Assembly (NCBI RefSeq): GCF_046244385.1
Contig: NZ_CP176366.1
Coordinates: 1,550,001-1,614,000, forward strand
Source of the DNA: Methanospirillum stamsii
GTDB taxonomy: Archaea > Halobacteriota > Methanomicrobia > Methanomicrobiales > Methanospirillaceae
Direction: 5' to 3'
DNA: 64,000 nucleotides
Shown: piece by piece, positions 15,809 to 27,800 of the stretch
Layout: every line of letters starts with the position of its first letter
How positions within the stretch are numbered: the stretch's first letter is position 1
Program-made: the position numbers and the translations under genes
The notes under the pieces: generated by a model
The model's database searches: none
The model's input: only the letters and a program-made list of their open reading frames with translations
Told to the model about the DNA's origin: nothing

Positions 15809-17050
15809 ATGTCACTAATGGGTTTTTTTTGGGTAGAGCCGGAAAAGGATTATTTTAAATCTTACGATGATTTATTACAGGATATTCAGTCGAAGAGATT
15901 TGTTGATAAATATATAAAAAATAATAATAACTACAATTTTTTTCTTGATTTGATCTGTAGTATGTTAACAGATCGCCAATTTGCTCTAATAGATAAAGAC
16001 TGGAGTCAAGCGGAATTAAATAATCTTGGATTGAATGAAATTGATCTTACTGAAAATGTCAAACTTGAATCGAATGATTTTTTCTCTATTGATGAAGTAT
16101 TAAACCGGATTTCACAATATAAAGAATGGAAACTTGGATTTTACACCTCTGGAACAACCGGAAGACCAAAGTTCATTTCTCACAATCTAGGGGTTTTAAG
16201 TCGAAATGTAAAGACCGGAAGTAGATTTCAAAAAAATATTTGGGGGTTTTGTTATAATCCGACTCATTTTGCAGGCATACAGGTGTTTCTTCAGGCATTT
16301 TTTAATCAAAATTCGATTATAAATTTATTTAATATGGATTATTCAATTGTTGAAAGAACAATTAAAAAATATGCTATCTCACATTTATCAGCAACACCGA
16401 CATATTATCGCTCATTATATCCATTTTTGCATGAGTCATGCCCATTAGTTGAACGAATAACATTCGGTGGAGAAATATTTGATGACCAGATTGCACAGAT
16501 GCTCATTAATTATTTCCCCAATGCAAAAATTACTAATGTTTATGCCTCTACGGAACTTGGGAGTGTTCTTGCAGGTGAGGGAAATACCCTAAAAATTCCC
16601 GAAGAATTTAAAGATAGAATAAAAATATCTGAAGATGGCGAACTCGTCGTACATCGATCTCTTATGGGGGAAGATACCAGCCTAGATAATGATTTATGGT
16701 TTTCTACAGGAGATATAGTAACCAATGAACCTGATGGGACAATTAAATTCATATCCAGAAAAACTGAGATGATCAATGTTGGCGGATATAAAATCAACCC
16801 TCATGAAATCGAAGGGATAATCAATGAAATTCATGAGATTCAAGATTCAATAGTCTATGGAAGAGACAATCGAATTACTGGAAAAGTGCTTGTTGCGGAA
16901 GTAGTATTAAGACCTGGATACACTGGCGATATGGAAAGAAAAATTTTTGAGTATTTAAGTGGCCATCTGCAGCCATGGAAAATCCCAAGAATGATAAAAA
17001 TTACGGATTCTATTGATCGAACAAGAACTGGTAAAAAGGTGCGAAAATGA
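15809..17050 (+). CDS. AMP-forming acyl ligase (ANL superfamily)
   Basis: 413 residues, compact for the family. Adenylation motifs are present: Y-T-S-G-T-T-G-R-P-K (near 111-120), Y-A-S-T-E-L-G, W-F-S-T-G-D-I-V, and the C-terminal catalytic Lys in T-R-T-G-K-K-V-R-K. It would activate a carboxylic acid as acyl-AMP and load it on the carrier protein encoded just upstream (1-base gap). The next gene overlaps by ATGA. The acid is unknown; the FabG-like neighbour would fit a short beta-keto or hydroxy acid. Length and lack of extra domains make a full peptide synthetase module unlikely. Confidence 0.85.
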   Translation: MSLMGFFWVEPEKDYFKSYDDLLQDIQSKRFVDKYIKNNNNYNFFLDLICSMLTDRQFALIDKDWSQAELNNLGLNEIDLTENVKLESNDFFSIDEVLNRISQYKEWKLGFYTSGTTGRPKFISHNLGVLSRNVKTGSRFQKNIWGFCYNPTHFAGIQVFLQAFFNQNSIINLFNMDYSIVERTIKKYAISHLSATPTYYRSLYPFLHESCPLVERITFGGEIFDDQIAQMLINYFPNAKITNVYASTELGSVLAGEGNTLKIPEEFKDRIKISEDGELVVHRSLMGEDTSLDNDLWFSTGDIVTNEPDGTIKFISRKTEMINVGGYKINPHEIEGIINEIHEIQDSIVYGRDNRITGKVLVAEVVLRPGYTGDMERKIFEYLSGHLQPWKIPRMIKITDSIDRTRTGKKVRK

Positions 17051-17772
17051 ATTCTATACTTGTAACGGGAGATTCTAAAGGATTAGGGGCTGAAATTGTT
17101 AGAGTTCTGCTTTCTGAAGAAAAATATTTAGTTGTTGGTATAAGCCGCTCAAAAAATTCTACAATTGAAGACCTTGAAAATAAATTTCCTTCCACATATG
17201 TTCATGTAAATTTTGATCTTGGAAACCCTGATGAGATTAAAAATTTGTACCTCAAGGATATCAAAAAATATGGGCAATTTGTTGGCCTTGTAAATAATGC
17301 CGCAATAGCCTATGATGATATTGTCACCAATGCCCGCGTTTTGCCTTTGGAAACAATGTTTAGAATAAATGTTTATGCACCAATAATATTTACAAAATAT
17401 ATAATCCGCGATATGCTTTTAAATAAAAAACAGGGTTCCTTTGTGCACATAAGTTCCATTTGTGCTCATACAGGATACAAAGGATTGAGTATGTATAGTG
17501 CAACTAAAGGTGCGATTGAATCATTCTCCCGCACTGTTGCCCGTGAGTGGGGAGGGATGGGAATTCGTTCAAATTGTATTGCTCCAGGTTTTATCGAAAC
17601 CGGAATGTCCGATACACTCACGAATGAACAGAAAGATAGAATATTTCGGAGAACTTCTCTTAAATGTGCTACGAATCCTTTAGATGTGGCTCAATTAGCT
17701 GCATACCTATTATCAGATAAATCAAAATGTATAACTGGAGCAGTTTTACCTGTTGATTGTGGAACTATATAA
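17047..17772 (+). CDS. FabG-like SDR (acyl or sugar reductase)
   Basis: 241 residues, SDR fold. It has T-G-D-S-K-G-L-G (NAD(P) site), N-N-A, H-I-S-S-I-C-A-H (Ser), Y-S-A-T-K-G-A (Tyr/Lys), and the FabG-like end I-T-G-A-V-L-P-V-D-C-G. It overlaps the ligase by 4 bases, so it belongs to the carrier-protein cassette. A beta-ketoacyl-ACP reductase step, giving a 3-hydroxyacyl group, is a reasonable inference. A sugar dehydrogenase cannot be excluded. Confidence 0.8.
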   Translation: MNSILVTGDSKGLGAEIVRVLLSEEKYLVVGISRSKNSTIEDLENKFPSTYVHVNFDLGNPDEIKNLYLKDIKKYGQFVGLVNNAAIAYDDIVTNARVLPLETMFRINVYAPIIFTKYIIRDMLLNKKQGSFVHISSICAHTGYKGLSMYSATKGAIESFSRTVAREWGGMGIRSNCIAPGFIETGMSDTLTNEQKDRIFRRTSLKCATNPLDVAQLAAYLLSDKSKCITGAVLPVDCGTI

Positions 17773-17794
17773 TTCTATAAAGGGGTAATTAATT

Positions 17795-18586
17795 ATGTTA
17801 ATTGACATTTTATCTGACAAATGGAAAAAAGCGGGGTTGAAAAACGGAGACACGGTCTTACTTCATTCGAATTGTGTTAGAACTGTAAAGTATGCATTGC
17901 AGAAAGGATATGTAGTTGATCCAAATTCCTTATTAGATTCCTTTTTAAAAGTATTAGGTTCATCCGGCACATTATTATTACCATTGTTTAATTTTGATTT
18001 TACAACTGGCGTTCCTTTCGATCTTAGAAATACTCCTTCTCATATGGGAGTTCTGACTGAGGCAGGGCGTCTTCACCCATTAGCAGTCCGAACAGGCCAT
18101 CCCATTTATTCCTTTGCCGCAATTGGATATCGGGCGGAAGAATTTCGAAACGTTAATAATTTTAGTGGTTATGGTATTGATTCTCCTTTTGGAATACTTC
18201 GAGAAATGGATGGCAAAATCGCTGTATTAGATCTCCCTGACCAAAATAGTATGACCTTTTATCATCATATTGAAGAAATGAACTGTGTAAATTATCGATA
18301 TCACAAAACATTTTCAGGAGAATATACTGACATCTCTGGGAAAACTGAATTAAGAACATACGGATTATTCGTAAGAAAACTTGAAGAGGGTGTCATAACA
18401 TATCTTCAAAGTGCTGAAAATCTCATGTGGCAAAATGAGCTATATGAAGGGTTCAAACCCAATGAAGGGTGTGGGCTGAGAATAACATCAGCCTGCAGAA
18501 TGTTTGATTTTATTTCAGATATTATTCACTCTGGAAATGCAAGAGGGACACTTTACAGAATAGAGGGAGTTGATGACACTCAATGA
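17795..18586 (+). CDS. AAC(3)-family N-acyltransferase
   Basis: 263 residues related to aminoglycoside 3-N-acetyltransferases (Antibiotic_NAT). Family signs: G-D-T-V-L-L-H-S, G-S-S-G-T-L-L-L-P, H-P-I-Y-S-F-A-A-I-G, and Y-G-I-D-S-P-F-G. In polysaccharide loci such proteins are thought to acylate amino sugars rather than give antibiotic resistance. Placed after ACP, ligase and reductase, it is the best candidate to move the carrier-bound acyl group to the sugar. It has a ribosome-site-like AAAGGGG before the ATG. It overlaps the next gene by about 14 bases. Confidence 0.82.
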   Translation: MLIDILSDKWKKAGLKNGDTVLLHSNCVRTVKYALQKGYVVDPNSLLDSFLKVLGSSGTLLLPLFNFDFTTGVPFDLRNTPSHMGVLTEAGRLHPLAVRTGHPIYSFAAIGYRAEEFRNVNNFSGYGIDSPFGILREMDGKIAVLDLPDQNSMTFYHHIEEMNCVNYRYHKTFSGEYTDISGKTELRTYGLFVRKLEEGVITYLQSAENLMWQNELYEGFKPNEGCGLRITSACRMFDFISDIIHSGNARGTLYRIEGVDDTQ

Positions 18587-19871
18587 TGTTGGACAAGAGA
18601 TGTATAATCTCTGCCATTCACTTTTTCCTATTTGCAGAAGCATCACCGGAGATGGCGTCCGTCAAACCCTCAAAAATATTAAAGAGCACATCCCTGAAAT
18701 TATTATCCATGAAGTGCCAACCGGAACCCGGGTCTTTGATTGGGTGGTACCAAGAGAGTGGAATATCCGCGATGCCTATATTCTTGATCCTGATGGCCAA
18801 AAAATAATAGATTTTACCGAATCAAACCTTCATGTTGTCGGGTACTCTGTTCCGGTAAATAAAACGGTATCACTCAAAGAACTTCAAAATCACTTATACT
18901 CAATTCCAGATCAACCTGATGCAATACCATATATCACGTCATATTATGCTGAAAGATGGGGATTCTGCCTATCTGAAATCCAGCGCAGATTACTAAAACC
19001 TGGTGACTATCATGTAGTAATTGACAGTACCCTGACAGATGGAAGTCTGACATATGGTGAATTACTTATTCCAGGTGAAAGTAGCAAGGAAGTATTTCTC
19101 TCTACCTATATCTGCCACCCCTCAATGGCAAATAATGAACTATCGGGACCAGTTGTAACGACATACCTATCGAAATGGCTGTTATCATTGATGAACCGAA
19201 AATACTCATACCGAATAGTATTCATACCTGAGACGATCGGATCAATAACATATTTAAGTCGAAATCTGGATCATATAAAGCAAAAAACGATTGCTGGATT
19301 CAATGTAACATGCATAGGTGATAATAAGGCATACTCATATCTACCCTCTCGTGAGGGGTCAACTCTCGCTGATCGAGTAGCATTACACGTTTTAAAATAT
19401 TTGCACCCGGATTTTGTTCAATATAGTTATCTTGAAAGAGGGAGTGATGAAAGACAGTATTGTAGTCCTGGCGTTGATCTCCCTGTTGCATCAGTCATGC
19501 GTACAAAATATGGCAGATATCCAGAATATCATACATCTCTAGATGATCTAAGTCTAGTGAGTCCGGAAGGTTTGGCAGGGGGGTATGAAGTATTGCGTAC
19601 CTGCCTTGAATGTATAGAGAGAAATGAAATTTTAGAAACGACTCTCTTATGTGAACCTCAATTGGGTAGACGTGGCCTATACCCAACATTAAGTACGAAA
19701 GATGGTGGAAAACAGGTAAGAAACATGATGAATCTCATTGCATTTTGTGATGGGATGAATGATCTAATCCAGATAGCAGAAAAAATTAATGTTCCTATAT
19801 GGGATCTCTTCGATATCGTTGAAAGATTAAAGCAGGAAGGAGTTCTTAAAACCGTATCACCTGATTTTTGA
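18573..19871 (+). CDS. DUF4910/DUF2172 aminopeptidase-like protein
   Basis: About 432 residues. The N-terminal region has C-R-S-I-T-G-D-G-V-R-Q-T-L and V-P-x-E-W-N, characteristic of DUF4910-type proteins. The centre has the M28-like metal motif H-P-S-M-A-N-N-E-L-S-G-P and later E-Y-H-T-S-L-D-D-L. The last 80 residues look like a winged helix (I-W-D-L-F-D-I-V-E-R-L-K). These proteins recur in surface-polysaccharide clusters; an amidohydrolase or deacylase acting on the acylated sugar is a guess. ATG 18573 is preferred because GGGAG lies just before it; TTG 18570 is possible. An IS lies right behind. Confidence 0.8.
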   Translation: MTLNDVGQEMYNLCHSLFPICRSITGDGVRQTLKNIKEHIPEIIIHEVPTGTRVFDWVVPREWNIRDAYILDPDGQKIIDFTESNLHVVGYSVPVNKTVSLKELQNHLYSIPDQPDAIPYITSYYAERWGFCLSEIQRRLLKPGDYHVVIDSTLTDGSLTYGELLIPGESSKEVFLSTYICHPSMANNELSGPVVTTYLSKWLLSLMNRKYSYRIVFIPETIGSITYLSRNLDHIKQKTIAGFNVTCIGDNKAYSYLPSREGSTLADRVALHVLKYLHPDFVQYSYLERGSDERQYCSPGVDLPVASVMRTKYGRYPEYHTSLDDLSLVSPEGLAGGYEVLRTCLECIERNEILETTLLCEPQLGRRGLYPTLSTKDGGKQVRNMMNLIAFCDGMNDLIQIAEKINVPIWDLFDIVERLKQEGVLKTVSPDF

Positions 19872-19900
19872 GGGTCTTTTTTTTGGTTGTGGTATTGCAA

Positions 19901-21622
19901 TTAATCCGACACTCGGCACCAAAAAAATTACGCATAATATTTTTCCACATGCGGCCCTAGTAATCGAACAATATCTCTTAATTCATCAGTGAAATTTAGA
20001 ATTCGCACAAATATTCTGGAATTATCAATTTCTTTAATCTGCCTCACTCTTCTGAACATGAAGAACAACCATTTTGCAGATGGTTTATGAGTTGGTTTTC
20101 CTTTTTGATCCCGGATTTGTTTCTTCTCAATCTTCAATGTCTCACGAATTACCCACTCTGTGAACGAATACACGAGAAGACATAGAACCATTATCATGGA
20201 TAAGGCTGCAATCCGATTTGAATTCTCCAGATAAACCTCTGATGCGTGAAAGGAATTCCCTTTTATGAACCTGAATCCTCTTTCAACGGTGATTTGCTCC
20301 TTATAATACTCAAGACAGGTGTTTGGATCGATTGTAGTGTCATTGCTAGCCAGAACAAATCTTCCCATTACTGCTTGCTCTTTTTGGATAACCTCCTGGT
20401 TTAAAGTTAATTTACAGGAAACAGAATACCACTTCTCAAGAACCTCACCTTTTTTCGGCCTTCCTACTTTTCCTGACGCTTTTTTGTTATCACTTGTTAT
20501 TTCGATATCAGAAAGAATGTACCGCTTATGCTTTAACATCCATCTTTCTACAGCTAAACGAGCATCATTTTCACAAGCAAACCCGTTGACCAATGATTTA
20601 TTCAGGGCAGTCTGATTTTTTGCCAGTTTCTCCTCAAGTTTTTCAATGTCACGTTTAATACTGGACTTATGTCTCTCTTCAGAGTGGAATAAAAACCATT
20701 TTTGTTCGATACCGCCATACTTGCTATCGAAAGCAGCATACTTATATCTGGCATCCAAACACGGAATCCACTCAACGTCTGATTTAAGGATATTTTTTAC
20801 CTCTTTTATGGTTTCAGGGACATGAGTTATCCAGTAACAGTGAGAACTTAATTCCTGGACCATTTTAGCAGAGTAAAGGGCTGAATCAGCCATATGGTAA
20901 ATTGTCTGTTCAGTGTTGAGATTCTTACGCACTTCTTGAATGGTTCGGATTAGTGTCTTTTTATCAGAGATGTTTCCGGATAAAGGCTCCATGAAAACCG
21001 GAATCCCACGTTGATCTGTTACTAAAGAAAGGACAAACTGCTTCAAATCATTACGATGATCTTTAGAATGGCCACGAACCAGTTTAATCAATCGGGTATT
21101 CAGGTCTCGATCATATTCACCTGTTACACTGATGGTTGTCGTATCATAATGGAGTCGAAGAACCCCATGGAGAAGATTATCAAGGATTTCAAGGACAATC
21201 CCTGTGAATAACTCTGTAGGACCTGCTGCGGCTATTGCTTCGAGAGTTTCACCAAATAAATACTGATTCAGGTGCTTTGATTCGATACCCTCACCAATCA
21301 GTCGTTCCGTGGCAACATCATCAAAATATTCTGGCATTAGGTAAAGTCGACGTTCAGTGAAACCTAAACAATTGAGTAGTAATGCTTTGACGGATTGACC
21401 ATGAGTGACATTGTGACTGCGTTTTTTTGGTATAACTCGGTCGATATATTCACAGATTCCAAGTTTGTCAATTATCCCTGAAACTATCCCTAAATGAGCT
21501 ATTGTTACATTTGAATCATCAACGATGGACATTATTCAAAAAGAGTATACAACGTACTCAGATTTAAATGTTTGTACTAAATTCAAGTTTCGTAACACTC
21601 ATTGCTGCCGAGTATCGGATTA
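19901..21622 (-). mobile_element. IS4/IS1634-like insertion sequence
   Basis: About 1.72 kb with terminal inverted repeats: 19901-19918 (TTAATCCGACACTCGGCA) against the reverse complement of 21605-21622, one mismatch (C/T). One transposase gene fills it. It sits between the glycan operon and the surface-protein genes. I could not fix a target-site duplication with confidence, so the exact edges may shift by a few bases. Confidence 0.75.
19928..21532 (-). CDS. IS1634-like (IS4 superfamily) transposase
   Basis: 534 residues. The N-terminal DUF4277-like segment (G-I-V-S-G-I-I-D-K-L-G-I) leads into a DDE core: D in L-H-Y-D-T-T-T, D in M-A-D-S-A-L-Y-S-A, and E in Y-K-E-Q-I-T-V-E-R-G-F-R-F-I-K-G, which is the Y-R-E-K-type signature of IS4 relatives. 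It is full length with no frameshift, so the element may be competent. Confidence 0.88.
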   Translation of the reverse strand: MSIVDDSNVTIAHLGIVSGIIDKLGICEYIDRVIPKKRSHNVTHGQSVKALLLNCLGFTERRLYLMPEYFDDVATERLIGEGIESKHLNQYLFGETLEAIAAAGPTELFTGIVLEILDNLLHGVLRLHYDTTTISVTGEYDRDLNTRLIKLVRGHSKDHRNDLKQFVLSLVTDQRGIPVFMEPLSGNISDKKTLIRTIQEVRKNLNTEQTIYHMADSALYSAKMVQELSSHCYWITHVPETIKEVKNILKSDVEWIPCLDARYKYAAFDSKYGGIEQKWFLFHSEERHKSSIKRDIEKLEEKLAKNQTALNKSLVNGFACENDARLAVERWMLKHKRYILSDIEITSDNKKASGKVGRPKKGEVLEKWYSVSCKLTLNQEVIQKEQAVMGRFVLASNDTTIDPNTCLEYYKEQITVERGFRFIKGNSFHASEVYLENSNRIAALSMIMVLCLLVYSFTEWVIRETLKIEKKQIRDQKGKPTHKPSAKWLFFMFRRVRQIKEIDNSRIFVRILNFTDELRDIVRLLGPHVEKYYA

Positions 21623-21851
21623 ATCTTAAAAAAATTGGTTTTGGAGGGGTTATATTGAAACCAAAAAAATTTGTCGAAGTCTAAACTCAACCTTAAAGGC
21701 ATGTGAAATGCTACAGCATTTATCTCCCAGTTACCTACCTACTTAAAGATGTATGAAAGTTTTGTCCGATACCATAAAAGAGATGAAGAAACCGGATCAT
21801 GACGTGATTTAAGGGCTTTACCTATTTATGGGGGTCAGTTTTATGGAAAAA

Positions 21852-24800
21852 TTAATATTTTTCTGCTCCGCTCCATGTTCCATGAATCGGTTCTGTTGAT
21901 GCGGTATTTCTCACAAAGAAATAATCAATAGAACTGAACTGGTCAGCGAAATGTATCCCGACGGTAGAAGGACTGACCAGAGAGGTGGCAGATGTGGAAC
22001 TGTATATCGTGCCATCACGGGTAACTGCACCTGAATACCGTGAACTAACTTTCTTTAATTCTGAACGATACCATCCCTCTGTGGGTATGTCATATGATGA
22101 ACCGGAGGCAATTACCCCATTAAATACACCATTTGTTGTAAGGGCTAAATCTGCTGAATTAGCTGGATCGGCATAGTAAGTTGGAGACTGGCCGTCAGAG
22201 GCACGGAAAAGCGGACCGCCACGACGATTCAGGGTATTACTGTTCAATGTGGAGATCACAACTGATCCATCTGAACCGGAATACGGAGTGTAGAGATAAG
22301 CTGTAGAACCATGACCTGTTGAGGTTATTTTCTGAAGGACACCTTTTCCATTAACCGTTGTGACAGTATAGCCAGCAGTATTAGACCAGAGTGAAGTATC
22401 TAATGAGCCGGATTCAAAATCATCAAACACTTCAAAGGTTGACTTACCATTGGAAGCAGATGAAGCAGAGGGATTCCCATAATATACATACACATAGGTC
22501 CCGGATGGTGCTATCTCGGGAACTTGTACCCATACATAGGCGGAAGATGCATCGGATGATTCTATCCAATAGGGAAGAACAGTGCCCGTGACATCAGTAA
22601 ACCGGATGTCTGAATAATCCTCTTTAGCACTAGTTCCAACATAGACATTCTCTCCATTATCCTCACCTGTACTTCTCCACACATGGAATCGGACCTGGTA
22701 ATCTGTAAGAGTGCTGTTACCACCAGAGGTTACTATATGCTGTTTTCGATAACTGTAACCGGAAATAAAGTCCGGAGATTCGACGACCGTGATATACGAT
22801 GTTTTTGTAACGGAATCTGACCCATAGGCATTAGTTGACGTCAGAGTAACTGAATAGGTTCCAGCGGTGTTGTAGGTATGCGAAGGGTTCTGAACAGTGC
22901 CATGAGTACTTCCATCCCCAAAGTCCCAGTCCCATCCGGTGACCGTGCCACTGGTAAGATCGGTAAATTGGACAGTCATTCCTGAAAGACCGCTTGTTGG
23001 GCTGCCACTGAAATCAGGAGACGGAGGAATATGGGCTTCTTCTGCTCCGCTCCATGTTCCATGGACAGGTTCTGTTGATGCAGCATTTCTCACAAAGAAA
23101 TAATCAATAGAACTGAACTGGTCAGCGAAATGTATACCGACGGTAGAAGGACTGACCGGAGAGGTGGCAGATGTGGAACTGTATATCGTGCCATCACGGG
23201 TAACTGCACCTGAATACCGTGAACTAACTTTCTTTAATTCTGAACGATACCATCCCTCTGTGGGTATGTCATATGATGAACCGGAGGCAATTACCCCATT
23301 AAATACACCATTTGTTGTAAGGGCTAAATCTGCTGAATTAGCTGGATCGGCATAGTAAGTTGGAGACTGGCCGTCAGAGGCACGGAAAAGCGGACCGCCA
23401 CGACGATTCAGGGTATTACTGTTCAATGTGGAGATCACAACTGATCCATCTGAACCGGAATACGGAGTGTAGAGATAAGCTGTAGAACCATGACCTGTTG
23501 AGGTTATTTTCTGAAGGACACCTTTTCCATTAACCGTTGTGACAGTATAGCCAGCAGTATTAGACCAGAGTGAAGTATCTAATGAGCCGGATTCAAAATC
23601 ATCAAACACTTCAAAGGTTGACTTACCATTGGAAGCAGATGAAGCAGAGGGATTCCCATAATATACATACACATAGGTCCCGGATGGTGCTATCTCGGGA
23701 ACTTGTACCCATACATAGGCGGAAGATGCATCGGATGATTCTATCCAATAGGGAAGAACAGTGCCCGTGACATCAGTAAACCGGATGTCTGAATAATCCT
23801 CTTTAGCACTAGTTCCAACATAGACATTCTCTCCATTATCCTCACCTGTACTTCTCCACACATGGAATCGGACCTGGTAATCTGTAAGAGTGCTGTTACC
23901 ACCAGAGGTTACTATATGCTGTTTTCGATAACTGTAACCGGAAATAAAGTCCGGAGATTCGACGACCGTGATATACGATGTTTTTGTAACGGAATCTGAC
24001 CCATAGGCATTAGTTGACGTCAGAGTAACTGAATAGGTTCCAGCGGTGTTGTAGGTATGCGAAGGGTTCTGAACAGTGCCATGAGTACTTCCATCCCCAA
24101 AGTCCCAGTCCCATCCGGTGACCGTGCCACTGGTAAGATCGGTAAATTGGACAGTCATTCCTGAAAGACCGCTTGTTGGGCTGCCACTGAAATCAGGAGA
24201 CGGAGGAATATGGGCTTCTTCTGCTCCGCTCCATGTTCCATGGACAGGTTCTGTTGATGCAGCATTTCTCACAAAGAAATAATCAATAGAACTGAACTGG
24301 TCAGCGAAATGTATCCCGACGGTAGAAGGACTGACCAGAGAGGTGGCAGATGTGGAACTGTATATCGTGCCATCACGGGTAACTGCACCTGAATACCGTG
24401 AACTAACTTTCTTTAATTCTGAACGATACCATCCCTCTGTGGGTATGTCATATGATGAACCGGAGGCAATTACCCCATTAAATACACCATTTGTTGTAAG
24501 GGCTAAATCTGCTGAATTAGCTGGATCGGCATAGTAAGTTGGAGACTGGCCGTCAGAGGCACGGAAAAGCGGACCGCCACGACGATTCAGGGTATTACTG
24601 TTCAATGTGGAGATCACAACTGATCCATCTGAACCGGAATACGGAGTGTAGAGATAAGCTGTAGAACCATGACCTGTTGAGGTTATTTTCTGAAGGACAC
24701 CTTTTCCATTAACCGTTGTGACAGTATAGCCAGCAGTATTAGACCAGAGTGAAGTATCTAATGAGCCGGATTCAAAATCATCAAACACTTCAAAGGTTGA

Positions 24801-27800
24801 CTTACCATTGGAAGCAGATGAAGCAGAGGGATTCCCATAATATACATACACATAGGTCCCGGATGGTGCTATCTCGGGAACTTGTACCCATACATAGGCG
24901 GAAGATGCATCGGATGATTCTATCCAATAGGGAAGAACAGTGCCCGTGACATCAGTAAACCGGATGTCTGAATAATCCTCTTTAGCACTAGTTCCAACAT
25001 AGACATTCTCTCCATTATCCTCACCTGTACTTCTCCACACATGGAATCGGACCTGGTAATCTGTAAGAGTGCTGTTACCACCAGAGGTTACTATATGCTG
25101 TTTTCGATAACTGTAACCGGAAATAAAGTCCGGAGATTCGACGACCGTGATATACGATGTTTTTGTAACGGAATCTGACCCATAGGCATTAGTTGACGTC
25201 AGAGTAACTGAATAGGTTCCAGCGGTGTTGTAGGTATGCGAAGGGTTCTGAACAGTGCCATGAGTACTTCCATCCCCAAAGTCCCAGTCCCATCCGGTGA
25301 CCGTGCCACTGGTAAGATCGGTAAATTGGACAGTCATTCCTGAAAGACCGCTTGTTGGGCTGCCACTGAAATCAGGAGACGGAGGAATATGGGCTTCTTC
25401 TGCTCCGCTCCATGTTCCATGGACAGGTTCTGTTGATGCAGCATTTCTCACAAAGAAATAATCAATAGAACTGAACTGGTCAGCGAAATGTATACCGACG
25501 GTAGAAGGACTGACCGGAGAGGTGGCAGATGTGGAACTGTATATCGTGCCATCACGGGTAACTGCACCTGAATACCGTGAACTAACTTTCTTTAATTCTG
25601 AACGATACCATCCCTCTGTGGGTATGTCATATGATGAACCGGAGGCAATTACCCCATTAAATACACCATTTGTTGTAAGGGCTAAATCTGCTGAATTAGC
25701 TGGATCGGCATAGTAAGTTGGAGACTGGCCGTCAGAGGCACGGAAAAGCGGACCGCCACGACGATTCAGGGTATTACTGTTCAATGTGGAGATCACAACT
25801 GATCCATCTGAACCGGAATACGGAGTGTAGAGATAAGCTGTAGAACCATGACCTGTTGAGGTTATTTTCTGAAGGACACCTTTTCCATTAACCGTTGTGA
25901 CAGTATAGCCAGCAGTATTAGACCAGAGTGAAGTATCTAATGAGCCGGATTCAAAATCATCAAACACTTCAAAGGTTGACTTACCATTGGAAGCAGATGA
26001 AGCAGAGGGATTCCCATAATATACATACACATAGGTCCCGGATGGTGCTATCTCGGGAACTTGTACCCATACATAGGCGGAAGATGCATCGGATGATTCT
26101 ATCCAATAGGGAAGAACAGTGCCCGTGACATCAGTAAACCGGATGTCTGAATAATCCTCTTTAGCACTAGTTCCAACATAGACATTCTCTCCATTATCCT
26201 CACCTGTACTTCTCCACACATGGAATCGGACCTGGTAATCTGTAAGAGTGCTGTTACCACCAGAGGTTACTATATGCTGTTTTCGATAACTGTAACCGGA
26301 AATAAAGTCCGGAGATTCGACGACCGTGATATACGATGTTTTTGTAACGGAATCTGACCCATAGGCATTAGTTGACGTCAGAGTAACTGAATAGGTTCCA
26401 GCGGTGTTGTAGGTATGCGAAGGGTTCTGAACAGTGCCATGAGTACTTCCATCCCCAAAGTCCCAGTCCCATCCGGTGACCGTGCCACTGGTAAGATCGG
26501 TAAATTGGACAGTCATTCCTGAAAGACCGCTTGTTGGGCTGCCACTGAAATCAGGAGACGGAGGAATATGGGCTTCTTCTGCTCCGCTCCATGTTCCATG
26601 GACAGGTTCTGTTGATGCAGCATTTCTCACAAAGAAATAATCAATAGAACTGAACTGGTCAGCGAAATGTATCCCGACGGTAGAAGGACTGACCGGAGAG
26701 GTGGCAGATGTGGAACTGTATATCGTGCCATCACGGGTAACTGCACCTGAATACCGTGAACTAACTTTCTTTAATTCTGAACGATACCATCCCTCTGTGG
26801 GTATGTCATATGATGAACCGGAGGCAATTACCCCATTAAATACACCATTTGTTGTAAGGGCTAAATAGGCTGAATTAGCTGGATCGGCATAGTAAGTTGG
26901 AGACTGGCCGTCAGAGGCACGAAAAAGCGGACCGCCACGACGATTCAGGGTATTACTGTTCAATGTGGAGATCACAACTGATCCATCTGAACCGGAATAC
27001 GGAGTGTAGAGATAAGCTGTAGAACCATGACCTGTTGAGGTTATTTTCTGAAGGACACCTTTTCCATTAACCGTTGTGACAGTATAGCCAGCAGTATTAG
27101 ACCAGAGTGAAGTATCTAATGAGCCGGATTCAAAATCATCAAACACTTCAAAGGTTGACTTACCATTGGAAGCAGATGAAGCAGAGGGATTCCCATAATA
27201 TACATACACATAGGTCCCGGATGGTGCTATCTCGGGAACTTGTACCCATACATAGGCGGAAGATGCATCGGATGATTCTATCCAATAGGGAAGAACAGTG
27301 CCCGTGACATCAGTAAACCGGATGTCTGAATAATCCTCTTTAGCACTAGTTCCAACATAGACATTCTCTCCATTATCCTCACCTGTACTTCTCCACACAT
27401 GGAATCGGACCTGGTAATCTGTAAGAGTGCTGTTACCACCAGAGGTTACTATATGCTGTTTTCGATAACTGTAACCGGAAATAAAGTCCGGAGATTCGAC
27501 GACCGTGATATACGATGTTTTTGTAACGGAATCTGACCCATAGGCATTAGTTGACGTCAGAGTAACTGAATAGGTTCCAGCGGTGTTGTAGGTATGCGAA
27601 GGGTTCTGAACAGTGCCATGAGTACTTCCATCCCCAAAGTCCCAGTCCCATCCGGTGACCGTGCCACTGGTAAGATCGGTAAATTGGACAGTCATTCCTG
27701 AAAGACCGCTTGTTGGGCTGCCACTGAAATCAGGAGACGGAGGAATATGGGCTTCTTCTGCTCCGCTCCATGTTCCATGGACAGGTTCTGTTGATGCAGC

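Noticed and set aside
17795..18586. Antibiotic resistance role for the AAC(3)-like gene.
   Set aside because: Its position in a sugar cassette with ACP and ligase favours acylation of an amino sugar; methanogens are not exposed to aminoglycosides in a way that would explain this context.
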